Source: Lachnospiraceae bacterium Zagget3 (lineage in GTDB: Bacteria; Bacillota_A; Clostridia; Lachnospirales; Lachnospiraceae). Taken from it: a DNA stretch of 14,390 nt. Shown here piece after piece: positions 13,793 to 14,390 of this stretch. The stretch covers positions 1 to 14,390 of the forward strand of contig MSHE01000006.1 in the NCBI GenBank assembly GCA_001941025.1, read 5' to 3'. Every line of letters begins with the position of its first letter. Position 1 is the stretch's first letter. The position numbers and the translations under genes were made by a program. The notes beneath the pieces were generated by a model. The model had not been told where the DNA came from. It did no database searches and saw only the letters and a program-made list of their open reading frames with translations.

Positions 13793-14311
13793 AATTTTTC
13801 CTCCAACTATATGAAATCTACTGAGCAGCGCGATCCACATAGGAAAAGCGACAGGACAACCATATGGGATCCTGAGCGTCTTTATCCTCACATGGAACGA
13901 TAACTGCACGAAACATCAGTAGAACCCAAGCGTATCAATGGCAGGCACTGCTTCAATATGGATGTGGATTTTCGAATCAGCACAAAGCCGCGATGGCGGA
14001 ATTCCTGCAGCCATGAGACGCAGATGCCTCCCCGGTGCAGATGGAACGCAAGCACATCGAAGCCCTCAAGTCTGAATCATTAACCCGGCAGATAGAAAAT
14101 GGCGGATAGCGCCTGCCGCATAATGCGATTCCAACTATCTTGTTTTACCCTGTCTAATCTGTTCTGGCAATGTTCTATTTTAACAATGCAGACGATAATT
14201 CTGGGTGTTCTTTTGTCCAATATTGACAAATCAAGAGGCTGCTGCTTTCCCCTCCCTGGCCTGCGCTCCAGAAGGCGCGAACCGCAGAAGCGCCCTGGAC
14301 GCAGCTCACTT
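13793..14311 (-). promoter_or_regulatory. Long 5' leader of the capsule-type operon
   Basis: About 520 bp separate the predicted transcript start (near 14311) from the cpsC GTG, with no convincing gene. Near its 5' end is a stem-loop (14268-14298: CCAG and GGCGC pair with GCGCC and CTGG around a 2-nt bulge). A weaker promoter candidate, TTGCCA (14170-14165), 17 bp, TAAAAC (14147-14142), could give a shorter leader. TTTGTC/GACAAA at 14212-14230 is a small dyad. No terminator hairpin with a T-run is visible, so classical attenuation is not shown. Long leaders before polysaccharide operons can carry antitermination elements (EAR, or LoaP-responsive hairpins), but I cannot match one here. Confidence 0.45.
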
Positions 14312-14318
14312 TGCATTT

Positions 14319-14347
14319 ATAATACTATAATTCTAGAAAAATGTCAA
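14319..14347 (-). promoter_or_regulatory. Strong promoter of the capsule-type operon
   Basis: On the minus strand TTGACA (14347-14342), a perfect -35 box, is followed after exactly 17 bp by TATTAT (14324-14319), 5 of 6 for the -10. The spacer is AT-rich. It reads into the leader and then cpsC. Confidence 0.82.
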
Positions 14348-14348
14348 C

Positions 14349-14364
14349 AATCTTGTGCAAGATT
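14349..14364. promoter_or_regulatory. Operator-like dyad next to the -35 box
   Basis: AATCTTG (14349-14355) and CAAGATT (14358-14364) form a perfect 7-bp inverted repeat with a 2-bp centre, starting one base upstream of the -35 box of the capsule-operon promoter. Size and position fit a dimeric helix-turn-helix regulator. No regulator gene is in the window. Confidence 0.45.
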
Positions 14365-14366
14365 CT

Positions 14367-14390
14367 CAGGGCGACAGCATTTAAAATTTT
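14367..14390 (+). mobile_element. End of a second MITE copy, cut by the window edge
   Basis: The last 24 bases are the exact reverse complement of 649-672, the right inverted end of the MITE near the window start, and match its left end at 20 of 24. Orientation indicates an element beginning at 14367 and running off the window, about 20 bp upstream of the -35 box of the capsule-type operon. Confidence 0.75.

Noticed and set aside
14071..14081. TCTGAATCATT shared with the hairpin at 6651-6690
   Set aside because: It is an 11-base match without the other hairpin arm, most likely chance.
14080..14316. 78-codon minus frame in the cpsC leader
   Set aside because: Its ATG lies between the -10 box and the predicted transcript start, it has no ribosome binding site, and the product is of unremarkable composition with no motif.
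466..14390. Reading the two inverted 24-base copies as ends of one 14-kb transposon
   Set aside because: The left copy is the inner partner of a complete 207-bp element with its own target duplication, so two separate short elements explain the pattern better.

Overview
The window looks like chromosome (or a contig end) of a moderately high-GC, low-oxygen Gram-positive bacterium of the class Clostridia, most likely Oscillospiraceae (Flavonifractor/Oscillibacter-like). The grounds are lipoprotein leaders of the Clostridial type, a split CpsC/CpsD tyrosine kinase with a PHP-type CpsB phosphatase, a class B sortase with an SPKT-type sorting signal, strong AGGAGG-like ribosome binding sites and frequent TTG/GTG starts. 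The organism assignment is inference; no rRNA or marker gene is present.

Layout. Positions 1-700 are mobile-element debris: the C-terminal stub of a DUF3791-like gene (minus), a decayed IS4-type transposase fragment, and inside that a 207-bp MITE-like element with inverted ends and a 10-12 bp target duplication. One end of the same element is the last 24 bases of the window (14367-14390). From 3562 down to 1129 (minus) lies a polar amino-acid ABC importer in the order binding lipoprotein, permease, ATPase, with a consensus promoter and a leader that can form two crossing helices. Divergent from it is a CtpE-like P-type cation ATPase (4018-6546, plus). Convergent to that is a small minus-strand operon (about 8341 to 6840): a possible Cys/His-rich small protein, a conserved 137-residue protein of unknown function, and a secreted lipoprotein nuclease.

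The right 6 kb is the most interesting part. It is a minus-strand operon from a strong promoter (14319-14347) through a 0.5-kb leader to a textbook terminator (8431-8461): cpsC (chain-length/kinase adaptor), cpsD (tyrosine kinase), class B sortase, a surface protein ending in an SPKTS sorting signal, an LCP-family glycopolymer ligase, and cpsB (tyrosine phosphatase). It contains every regulatory and attachment function of a capsule locus, plus a protein-anchoring pair, but no glycosyltransferase, flippase or polymerase. The inferred job is phosphotyrosine-controlled coordination of wall glycopolymer attachment with anchoring of one dedicated surface protein.
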